DNA of 64,000 nucleotides from positions 4,278,001 through 4,342,000 of the forward strand of contig NZ_CP138921.1 in assembly GCF_047124445.1 (NCBI RefSeq), written 5' to 3'. Below the pieces are notes generated by a model. The model did not search any database. It saw nothing but the letters and a program-made list of their open reading frames with translations, and was not told where the DNA came from. Below are positions 44,201-51,921 of this stretch, in pieces. The stretch's first letter is position 1. Each line of letters starts with the position of its first letter. A program made the position numbers and the translations under genes. This DNA is from Shimia sp047124445. Its GTDB lineage: Bacteria > Pseudomonadota > Alphaproteobacteria > Rhodobacterales > Rhodobacteraceae.

Positions 44201-44476
44201 CTACGCCTTTTTCGCCATCCGGATCAGCACCAGCACCACCGCCGCGCCCAGCATCGATTGAAACACCGAGCTGAAAAAGCCGCCTCCAAAAGAGAAGCCC
44301 AAGACCGGCAGCACAAAATTGGCCAAGATCGCGCCTCCGATGCCAAGGATCACATTGCCAATCAGGCCAAACCCGCCGCCGCGCACCAGTTTGCCCGCCA
44401 ACCAACCGGCCAAGCCGCCAATGATCACCGCGCTGAAAATGCCGGAAAACAGCTGTGCGTCTGGGGTGCCATCCAT
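44201..44476 (-). CDS. GlsB/YeaQ/YmgE-type membrane protein
   Basis: 91 residues with three hydrophobic glycine-rich helices (IIGGLAGWLAGKLV, GLIGNVILGIGGAILANFVL, and a C-terminal VVLVLIRMAKKA). This is the transglycosylase-associated/GlsB stress family of small membrane proteins. Its ATG has AAGGAG upstream. It ends 10 bases before the broken DUF3859 frame. Confidence 0.88.
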   Translation of the reverse strand: MDGTPDAQLFSGIFSAVIIGGLAGWLAGKLVRGGGFGLIGNVILGIGGAILANFVLPVLGFSFGGGFFSSVFQSMLGAAVVLVLIRMAKKA

Positions 44477-44498
44477 GGTGTCTCTCCTTAGGAGCAGC

Positions 44499-45761
44499 TC
44501 AACTCAGCTGCGTTTCCAGATGTTTGATGCGTTTTTGGACCAGATCAATATGCATCCGCGCGTGATAAGCCGTCTGCCGGTAGGCTGGCGGCAATTTTAG
44601 TTGCGAAATCCGGTGATCCACCTCTTCCAACTCCTCGGCCATGCCGGCCAGTTCCGCTGCCGTGCATTTCGGTCCCATCTGCGCCTCGATCTCGCGAATG
44701 CGGCCGTAGTGTTTCCACACCTGCCAGCCACGGAAATAGGCATAGACCATGGGCAACACCCGCAAGAGCGGCAAGAGCAGGAACAGGATCGGCAGGGTCA
44801 GCAGGAAAACGCGATTGACCTGCGCCGCCATCCAATAGGGCAGAAGGTTGTGCCATGTGCTTGGCCCGTCCTCGATCAATTGCCGCGCCACGTTGTTCTC
44901 AGGGATGCCTATGCCGCGTGGCTCCGGAAACGTGCCGCGCGGCGTCAACGCGTCGTGCCCGCGATGCAGTTCTTTGGCTGCCATGGTCAATCGGTTTACC
45001 AGTGCCGGATGCAGCTTTGGATCAATCACCAACTGCGCTTTTAACGCCAACAATTGCCGCGCCTCGCTCGGCTGCACCGGGTTTAGCGAGACGCCCCCCG
45101 TAGGGACCTCCACCAGATCCGCATAGTCCAGATGCCGGGCAATGGCGTCAGTATAGGACAGGCGCAGAATGTCGATGTCGTCATAGCCAAAAGCCTGCCG
45201 CAGATAGGGCGCCTCGATGCTGCTGACAAAAAACGCCATGTCGATGTCACCAGACCGCAACGCAAAAATGGCCTGTGAAAACCCGACATCCACCAGCGTA
45301 TTGGCGTTCTTGTCCATGCCAACAGCGTCCTGAAAATCGGCAAAGGCCACGGCAGTGCCCGACCCGCGTTTGCCTGCGGCAATGGTGAGGCCCTGCCACA
45401 ACGCAGGGTTAGAGGGGATACTATGTCCGCTGTGTGCCAGGAAAATCATCGGCTCATAAAACACGCCGCCAATCGCCTCGGCTGTGCCCGCTGTCACCCC
45501 AACGCCGGCTTGTAAAAACGCAGCATCCACCAGATCGCTGGACATCAACTCCGCATTGTCGACCGAGCCATTGGTGTGCACAATCTGCACCTCAATGTCA
45601 TCTCGTGCCAGAATGTCCCGATAGCGCTCCGCCATCAGCGTATAGGCACCGCCTTGCGTCCCCGCGGCCAGCTTCAGCGTGTTGGGCGGCAGCAACATAT
45701 ACATCACCAGCGTCACACAAATGGCGAGGCTTAAAGTGGTGATGAATATCCAAAGTCGCAT
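44499..45761 (-). CDS. Membrane-tethered TAXI-family solute-binding protein
   Basis: 420 residues. N-terminal anchor helix (residues 4-23), then a TAXI-type solute-binding domain (KLAAGTQGGAYTLMAERY and VHTNGSVDNAELMSSDLVDAAFLQAG), a second transmembrane helix at 317-340, and a cytosolic coiled-coil tail (350-420). Usual TAXI proteins are free periplasmic parts of TRAP transporters; no TRAP permease is nearby. This two-anchor architecture suggests a sensor or scaffold role, by inference. Start ATG 45761; longer upstream frame rejected. Confidence 0.86.
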   Translation of the reverse strand: MRLWIFITTLSLAICVTLVMYMLLPPNTLKLAAGTQGGAYTLMAERYRDILARDDIEVQIVHTNGSVDNAELMSSDLVDAAFLQAGVGVTAGTAEAIGGVFYEPMIFLAHSGHSIPSNPALWQGLTIAAGKRGSGTAVAFADFQDAVGMDKNANTLVDVGFSQAIFALRSGDIDMAFFVSSIEAPYLRQAFGYDDIDILRLSYTDAIARHLDYADLVEVPTGGVSLNPVQPSEARQLLALKAQLVIDPKLHPALVNRLTMAAKELHRGHDALTPRGTFPEPRGIGIPENNVARQLIEDGPSTWHNLLPYWMAAQVNRVFLLTLPILFLLLPLLRVLPMVYAYFRGWQVWKHYGRIREIEAQMGPKCTAAELAGMAEELEEVDHRISQLKLPPAYRQTAYHARMHIDLVQKRIKHLETQLS

Positions 45762-45896
45762 GGTAAAGCTGCCAAAACATTCCAGTTTTTGCGACCGTAG
45801 CCCCCGCTGGCGGCGCAAACAAGAGGCCAGAGCACCGCGCAGCAAAAAGCCCGCAACCATGTGGCGCGGGCTTGAGCGTGTCTGAACTGGCTGCGC

Positions 45897-46451
45897 TTAT
45901 TGTTCGCAGACGCCAACCAGTTCTTCGTATTGTGTGGTGATCCAGCCCAGGGCCTGTTGTGGGTCACGGTCATCAATCTTGCGGGTGATGCGGCTGAACA
46001 CAGCGGCGGAGCGGCTGTCATCGACCATCGCCACAGATTGGCTGGTGATCACGGTTTCATAGACAAAGAAGGCAATCGCAACGAGCAGGATGCCGCGCAG
46101 CACGCCAAAGACAAAGCCGAGCCCCTGGTCGATGCCGCCAAGCGCAGAGCGTTGCACAATCGACGAAAACAGCGGCGTGAACAGCGAGACCACAATCAGC
46201 GCCAGGGCAAACACACCTGCAAAGGCAGCGATGATCGACAATTCACAGCTGTCCGACAGATACTGCCCCAGCACCGGGATTTCTTTGACCATCGGCTGCA
46301 GTGTGCCTGCAAACATAAAGGCCAAAATCGCCGCGGCGATCCATCCCGCGATGGCCATGCCTTCGCGCACAACACCGCGGCTGTACGCCAACAGCGCCGA
46401 AACGATGATCACACCTGCGACCACGGCATCAATAATTGTGAAGCCTTCCAT
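45897..46451 (-). CDS. cvpA: CvpA-family membrane protein
   Basis: 184 residues, four transmembrane helices with glycine-rich turns (VAGVIIVSALLAYSRGVVREG). CvpA proteins are linked to colicin V production in E. coli and to envelope robustness, and usually sit beside purF. The C-terminal soluble tail ends in CEQ. Follows radA on the same strand. Confidence 0.9.
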   Translation of the reverse strand: MEGFTIIDAVVAGVIIVSALLAYSRGVVREGMAIAGWIAAAILAFMFAGTLQPMVKEIPVLGQYLSDSCELSIIAAFAGVFALALIVVSLFTPLFSSIVQRSALGGIDQGLGFVFGVLRGILLVAIAFFVYETVITSQSVAMVDDSRSAAVFSRITRKIDDRDPQQALGWITTQYEELVGVCEQ

Positions 46452-46510
46452 GTATTCTTGTCCCCTTCGACCGCCCCCGGCCAGAATTTTACTTTTTAAC
46501 TGTCGGCCTG

Positions 46511-47878
46511 TCAGCCCGCTCCGAATACCTCTCCCACAAAGCTTGCCAAATCCCCAATGCGGTTCAGGCTGATGCCTTCCACCGTTGCGGACTTGCCACC
46601 TTTCGGAGCGATTGCGGACGTGAAACCAAGTTTTTGGGCTTCTTTCAACCTATTTTCCGTCTGACTGACCGATCGAAGCGCCCCGGATAGGCTGATTTCA
46701 CCAAAAACAACGGTCTCGGCAGGCAGGGCGCTGTCTTCACGCGCGGAGATCAGCGCACAGGCCACAGCGAGGTCCGCTGCCGGTTCGGAAATCTTCATGC
46801 CACCGGCCACATTCAGGTACACATCCAGCCCGGCAAAGGGAATCCCGCAGCGTGATTCTAACACGGCGAGAATCATCGCCAGACGTCCGCTGTCCCAGCC
46901 GACCACCGTGCGGCGGGATTGGCTGTGCGGCGATGGCGCTACCAGAGCCTGCAGTTCGATCAATACCGGTCGGGTGCCTTCGATCCCGGCAAAAACCACA
47001 CTGCCCGGGCTTGGCGCGCCCCGATCGGCCAGAAACAACGCGCTGGGGTTGCCCACTTCGGCCAACCCACGGCCTGTCATTTCAAACACGCCAATTTCAT
47101 CCGCTGGTCCAAAGCGATTTTTCACCGCGCGCAAAATCCGGAACTGGTGCCCGCGCTCGCCCTCAAAATAGAGCACGGTGTCCACCATGTGCTCCACCAC
47201 GCGCGGCCCAGCAATCTGACCTTCCTTGGTCACATGCCCCACCAGCACAATTGCCATGCCTTTGCGTTTGGCAAAAGCGGTCAGCTCATGTGCTGCTGCG
47301 CGCACCTGACTGACCGAACCGGGGGCGCTCGCAACCGAGTCGCTCCACATGGTTTGGATGGAGTCGATAATGGCCAGTTGCGGTTTTTCAGCTTCCAACG
47401 TGGTCAGGATATCGCGCAAGTTGGTGTCTGCGGCGAGCAAAACCGGGCTTTCGGTCAGCCCCAAACGCTGCGCCCGCATGCGGACTTGCGCGCTGGCTTC
47501 TTCGCCACTCACGTAGATGGTTTTTACACCTTGGCGGGCAAACCGCGCTGCCGCTTGCAGCAAAAGCGTGGATTTCCCGATACCAGGATCGCCCCCAACC
47601 AGAATGGCGCTTGCTGGCACTAGCCCGCCGCCAAGCACGCGGTCGAGTTCCTTAACGTTGCTCAGCGTGCGCGGTGGCGGGGCTTCTTCGGTGCGCAGAT
47701 CCGAAAGCTCGATCCGCCGCCCCTTGGCGGTGCCCAGCGAGGAGGCTGCGGGCCCCGCGCCAAACGGCGCCTCTTCGACAATGGTGTTCCACTCGCCACA
47801 GCCTTCGCACCGGCCGGACCATTTTGAAAACTGCGCGCCACAACTGGAGCAGCTGAATTGGGTTTTGCTCTTTGCCAT
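46511..47878 (-). CDS. radA: DNA repair protein RadA
   Basis: 455 residues. Zinc finger Cys10, 13, 24, 27 (CSSCGAQFSKWSGRCEGC), RecA-like ATPase with Walker A GGDPGIGKST at 95-104, the RadA-specific KNRFG motif near residue 250, and a Lon-protease-like C-terminal domain with GAGD-like ends. Functions in branch migration during homologous recombination. Start at ATG 47878; six upstream residues are rejected. Confidence 0.95.
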   Translation of the reverse strand: MAKSKTQFSCSSCGAQFSKWSGRCEGCGEWNTIVEEAPFGAGPAASSLGTAKGRRIELSDLRTEEAPPPRTLSNVKELDRVLGGGLVPASAILVGGDPGIGKSTLLLQAAARFARQGVKTIYVSGEEASAQVRMRAQRLGLTESPVLLAADTNLRDILTTLEAEKPQLAIIDSIQTMWSDSVASAPGSVSQVRAAAHELTAFAKRKGMAIVLVGHVTKEGQIAGPRVVEHMVDTVLYFEGERGHQFRILRAVKNRFGPADEIGVFEMTGRGLAEVGNPSALFLADRGAPSPGSVVFAGIEGTRPVLIELQALVAPSPHSQSRRTVVGWDSGRLAMILAVLESRCGIPFAGLDVYLNVAGGMKISEPAADLAVACALISAREDSALPAETVVFGEISLSGALRSVSQTENRLKEAQKLGFTSAIAPKGGKSATVEGISLNRIGDLASFVGEVFGAG

Positions 47879-47895
47879 GTTCTCGTTTTGGACCA

Positions 47896-48330
47896 CTACC
47901 GCTTGCGGGTCAAATGACTAATCGCCAAGGAGGCCAAAACACAGGCTGTAAAGAGATAAAGTCCCCAGCCGGTTTCCACGGTTACATGGCCCGCGCCTTT
48001 GACCAGTACGATGTAAAGCGCGATCAGGAAGACATCCGCCATCGCCAGTTTGCCAAGCCATTCCAGTACCGGCAAAACCTTGCGCCGCATCAGCCCAAAT
48101 TGGATCAAGGCCAACCCGATGACTTTCATATAGGGCGCAAAAATCGCCAGAAAGGTCACCAAAAGTGCCAAAGCCACATCAGTGTCCCAAAGCGATTGCA
48201 GCCCGGACACAATCGAGATTTCGCTCAATCCAAACAACGGCAACACCCCCGCGCGCATCAGCGGCGCAAACCATGCAATGGGAAACAGGATCAGCAAAGA
48301 CAGGTTGGTCAGTCGCAAAGCATGGGTCAT
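47896..48330 (-). CDS. Paraquat-inducible protein A-like membrane protein
   Basis: 144 residues, four transmembrane helices. LPLFGLSEISIVSGLQSLWDTDVALALLVTFLAIFAPYMKV matches the PqiA core, but only one copy of the domain and no zinc-ribbon is present. PqiA/MlaE-like proteins support lipid traffic between the membranes. Ends 17 bases before radA. Confidence 0.82.
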   Translation of the reverse strand: MTHALRLTNLSLLILFPIAWFAPLMRAGVLPLFGLSEISIVSGLQSLWDTDVALALLVTFLAIFAPYMKVIGLALIQFGLMRRKVLPVLEWLGKLAMADVFLIALYIVLVKGAGHVTVETGWGLYLFTACVLASLAISHLTRKR

Positions 48331-48477
48331 GGCGATAGAGCTAAGCGCAACGCTTTACAGGTGCAAGTGGTGCAACTCGGGGAATTTTTTCGTCAGCTTC
48401 CCGCCAAATCGGCGCTGACTTCAATGCATAGGCTCCCCGAAGTCGCGAAACCGGAGCATCCACTGTGGGCGCCGCTC

Positions 48478-49794
48478 TTAATCCTGCATGGCTTGGCTCA
48501 GAAAACGCAAAAATGGCCCCACCAGATAATCCGCAAAGGTCACCTGCCGCCCGGTGAACACCAAATGCACCGGCATGTCGCTGGCCAGGTTCAGATGTGT
48601 GCCCATCTCGGCTCGAAGGTTTGTTTCGTCCTCGGGGTGCATGGCAGCCACGCCGTCATAGCCGATCACGCGCCCCTCTTGGTCGCGTCGCGCCTCTGGA
48701 GAGAGGGATGTTAGCGTAATGCGCACTCTCGGGTGGTTGCGCTGAGGCAGGCCGGTCACTGTCAAATACCCGTTCATGCCCACCCGCAATTGATCAATCG
48801 CTTGTGGGCTGGCGATGAACGCCACGTCCAATGCTTCCGACGGCCGCGCCAACGTCACCACGGTGTCCCCCTGGGCGACCACCATCGCCGCGGTGTCATA
48901 AGGCAGGGCCGTTACCACCCCGTCATCTGGCGCCCGGATCTCCGCCTGCGTAATCTGCGCGGACAGGCGCAAGGCTTGCAGGCGCAATCGCGGAATGGCC
49001 TCCTCCAGCTGAGCTTGTCGATCCAGAATCTCCTGGCGGAACTCCAGTTTGTCCCGCGTCACTTGCAGCCTGGCCTGTGTGGCCTGACTTTCCAGAGACG
49101 CCAGTTCCGCGTGCTCACGCGCCAGGCTGGCCTGCACCTCCAGTATGCTCTCGTGCAAGGCCTCGGCGTCAGCCGATCTTAAAGTGCCTTGGGCGGCCAA
49201 TTTGGCGTAGCGCTCCAGCCGGTCTTGCATCGAGTTCTCGCGGTTTTGCAGATGTTTGATACTGGCGCGATGCTGCTCCGTTTGGGCGCGCAGCGAAGTT
49301 TCAAGCTTTTGGGTCATCTCTGCACCCAGGACCAATACATCCTGTTTTGCCTTCATGCGGTGCAGGGCCAGTCGGGTCTGCGGGCTTAAGCCTTCGGTGT
49401 CCTCCGCCGTCAACGTACCAGCCAGCGCATCCGCAAGTGCGCGGCGTTCTTCCTGCATTGGGGCCAAGGCTGCCTGCAATTCATGTAACTCTGCCTGCGC
49501 GTTCGACACATCCAACCGGATCAACAGCTGTCCCTTTTCCACGGGGGCGTGCAGCTTCACGCGCACGTCGGCAATTTTGCCGCCAAAACGATGCTGGATG
49601 TCCAGACTGGGCTGTTGCGCGCTCAAATGACCGGCTGCAGGGATCGACGTGGCCAAAGGTGCCAGAACCGCCCAGCCACAGAAGGCAACCAAGCTTACCA
49701 AAATGGCCCAAAACCCAATCCACAAGGGACGTGTGACCTGGGGTGGGAGCGCTTGCTCAGGTAGAGGCCTGCGGATGTCTGTCGCAATGGTCAA
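48478..49794 (-). CDS. HlyD-family type I secretion adaptor
   Basis: 438 residues. One transmembrane helix (about 25-48), then a lipoyl half-motif (HRFGGKIADVRVKLHAPVEKGQLLIRLD), a long coiled-coil region (about 90-280), the second lipoyl half-motif (IRAPDDGVVTALPY) and a beta-barrel. Forms the periplasmic bridge of a type I exporter. Overlaps the ABC gene by four bases. No TolC-like outer-membrane gene is present in the window. Confidence 0.92.
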   Translation of the reverse strand: MTIATDIRRPLPEQALPPQVTRPLWIGFWAILVSLVAFCGWAVLAPLATSIPAAGHLSAQQPSLDIQHRFGGKIADVRVKLHAPVEKGQLLIRLDVSNAQAELHELQAALAPMQEERRALADALAGTLTAEDTEGLSPQTRLALHRMKAKQDVLVLGAEMTQKLETSLRAQTEQHRASIKHLQNRENSMQDRLERYAKLAAQGTLRSADAEALHESILEVQASLAREHAELASLESQATQARLQVTRDKLEFRQEILDRQAQLEEAIPRLRLQALRLSAQITQAEIRAPDDGVVTALPYDTAAMVVAQGDTVVTLARPSEALDVAFIASPQAIDQLRVGMNGYLTVTGLPQRNHPRVRITLTSLSPEARRDQEGRVIGYDGVAAMHPEDETNLRAEMGTHLNLASDMPVHLVFTGRQVTFADYLVGPFLRFLSQAMQD

Positions 49795-51914
49795 TGTGCT
49801 GTCATCCCGTTGATCGGTTTTGCGGTTGTGGAAACGGCGGCGCGATACACCGCGTGTCCGTCAACATTTTGCACGTCAAAGCCCTCACTCATCTGGCTGA
49901 GCACGGCCATTGCGGCCTCGTCGCGGGGCAGGTCTGACATTTTGGCATCCGGTTGACGCAATAGGCGGGCAATTTTCTGCAACTTCCGGTCGGCTTTGGT
50001 GACGCGGCTTTCGGTCAAGGTAATTTCGCAGCTGCGATCATTGAGAAAGCGAAACTGGAACACTGCGTCTCTGGGGCTGTCCCTTGGGCCATCTGATAAG
50101 GCCAGGTTAAAGAGCTCACTGGCAACCATTTCAGCGCGCTGAGACAAGGCTGCATCGTTGCCGCGTGAAAACTGCGCACCAACCCAATCGGTCACGTCTT
50201 GCAAACTCGCTTCCAGCAGTGGGACCTCCAGCCTGCGCCGGCCTCCGCTCATGCGCCCCAGCACATCGCTGCGCGGACCAAAATCCGCCATCCGGCCGTT
50301 TTCCAGCGCCAAAACCTGATCGGCCAGCCCCATCAGGCCGGAGCGGTGGATCACCATCACAATGGTTGTGTTTTGCTTTTTCAGCCGCGCCAATACCGCG
50401 CAGAGCTGACGCTCGCCGGCCGCATCCAACAGCGCGTTGGGTTCGTCCAGAAACAAATAGCTTGGTTGATGGAAAATGGCGCGGGCCAAAGCCACCCGCT
50501 GTTTTTGCCCTGCAGACAGCACGTAAGGCGTGGCGCCGATGTCGGTGTCATAAGACTGCGGTAGGGCGGAGATCAATCCATGCACCCCGGCGGTTTGCGC
50601 TGCGGCAATCACAGCGGCATCGTCGAAAGGTTCTGAAAATCCGGCGATGTTTTCTGCGAGAGTGCCGTGAAACAGCTGCGCCTGCTGCGGCAAATACCCG
50701 ATGTGGGCGGTTTGGCTCTGCAAAGGCAATGTGGAGACTTCTGTTTCCTCCAGCCAGACCGTGCCAATGGGGCAGGGCGTGACACCGGCCAGAGCTTCAA
50801 GCAAGGTGGATTTGCCGCTGCCGGAGGCGCCTACAATAGCAAGGCAACTGCCGGGCGGCAGGGCAAAGCTGATCCGGTCGAGGCGGGGTGGTGCACCGCC
50901 GCCTCTTGGAAAAATGAGCCCGTCACAGCGGAGCGCGCCGTTCAAATTGGCAATACCGGTGCCGCTTTGTGTGGTGGACGCAGGCAAAGAACTTAGCTTT
51001 GCCAATGCGCGCGCAGCCTGGCGCAGCGTGTCAACGCTGGCAAAAACCGCTTCAAAGCTGCTCACAGTTTTGGTGAGGATCAGGCTGGCGGCAATCATGC
51101 CGCCCGCGCTGAGATCGCCCTGAACCACCAATGCGGCCCCAAGGCTGAGCCCGACAAGTTGGGTCAAGCTGCGCAGGTAGGCCTCAAGGTTGGCGCTGAT
51201 TGCGCGCAGCGGGGATAGTTGATCCTCAATGTTGCTGCGCAGGCCAAGAGCGGAGACAAAGCGCGAGAGAAGATTGTGGCTGAGACCGCCCAAGGCCGGT
51301 TGGCTGGTGACCTGCTGCGCGTCTTGCATGCTGCGGGTTTCCTGTGCGCGTGCTGAAAAAAGTGCGGCGGAAGGGGCGGCGGCCGCAGCGTGGCAGGTCA
51401 GGCGCAGCGCCGCAGCTACGGCAATGAGCGCCGCCGCCAAACCTGCAAACCAGGGATGGATAGCCCAGAGCACCAATGTGAACACCGGCAGCCAGGGCAG
51501 GCTAAGCGCGGCGCGCGCTGCGGGGCCGTCCAACGTGGATTTGAGGTGGCCCACCAAGGACAAAGAGTCCTGTTGCTGGCCAACTGGCTGGGCAAGCACC
51601 ATCGGTGCGCAAAGCCGTTCGCACCAGCACGCCGTTCGCCCGAGGCTCAGGTCGCGCAATCCGTCGACGATGGCTTGCAGCAAAAGCGCCAGCGCCGCCA
51701 CGCCCAAAAGCAGCGTGAGCGTGTGCAGGTTACCAGTAGGAAGAACGCGATCCAGCACCTGCATCATGAAGATCGGACTAACCAAAATGGCGAGGTTCGA
51801 GATGGCGCTGAGCACAAGCAGGGGAACGATCAGGCAGTTGATTTGGCGCAGCGAGGCCCCCGAGCCGGACGGGCCTTGGCCGGGTGCGGTGGCCCCTAGG
51901 GTCGGGTCAGACAT
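49791..51914 (-). CDS. Type I secretion ABC transporter with C-terminal extension
   Basis: 707 residues. Transmembrane domain (about 25-285, with PIFMMQVLDRVLPT typical of PrtD-like exporters), then the ATPase: Walker A GASGSGKST at 362-370, signature LSAGQKQR at 466-473, Walker B YLFLDEP. Usual PrtD proteins end near residue 570. Here about 140 residues follow (566-707) with no recognised domain; ASELFNLALSDG and EGFDVQNVDGHAVYRAAV resemble parts of the GHKL ATPase fold. No N-terminal peptidase domain. GAGGTG lies before ATG 51914, 7 bases after the RTX gene. Confidence 0.9.
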   Translation of the reverse strand: MSDPTLGATAPGQGPSGSGASLRQINCLIVPLLVLSAISNLAILVSPIFMMQVLDRVLPTGNLHTLTLLLGVAALALLLQAIVDGLRDLSLGRTACWCERLCAPMVLAQPVGQQQDSLSLVGHLKSTLDGPAARAALSLPWLPVFTLVLWAIHPWFAGLAAALIAVAAALRLTCHAAAAAPSAALFSARAQETRSMQDAQQVTSQPALGGLSHNLLSRFVSALGLRSNIEDQLSPLRAISANLEAYLRSLTQLVGLSLGAALVVQGDLSAGGMIAASLILTKTVSSFEAVFASVDTLRQAARALAKLSSLPASTTQSGTGIANLNGALRCDGLIFPRGGGAPPRLDRISFALPPGSCLAIVGASGSGKSTLLEALAGVTPCPIGTVWLEETEVSTLPLQSQTAHIGYLPQQAQLFHGTLAENIAGFSEPFDDAAVIAAAQTAGVHGLISALPQSYDTDIGATPYVLSAGQKQRVALARAIFHQPSYLFLDEPNALLDAAGERQLCAVLARLKKQNTTIVMVIHRSGLMGLADQVLALENGRMADFGPRSDVLGRMSGGRRRLEVPLLEASLQDVTDWVGAQFSRGNDAALSQRAEMVASELFNLALSDGPRDSPRDAVFQFRFLNDRSCEITLTESRVTKADRKLQKIARLLRQPDAKMSDLPRDEAAMAVLSQMSEGFDVQNVDGHAVYRAAVSTTAKPINGMTAH

Positions 51915-51921
51915 GGTCACC

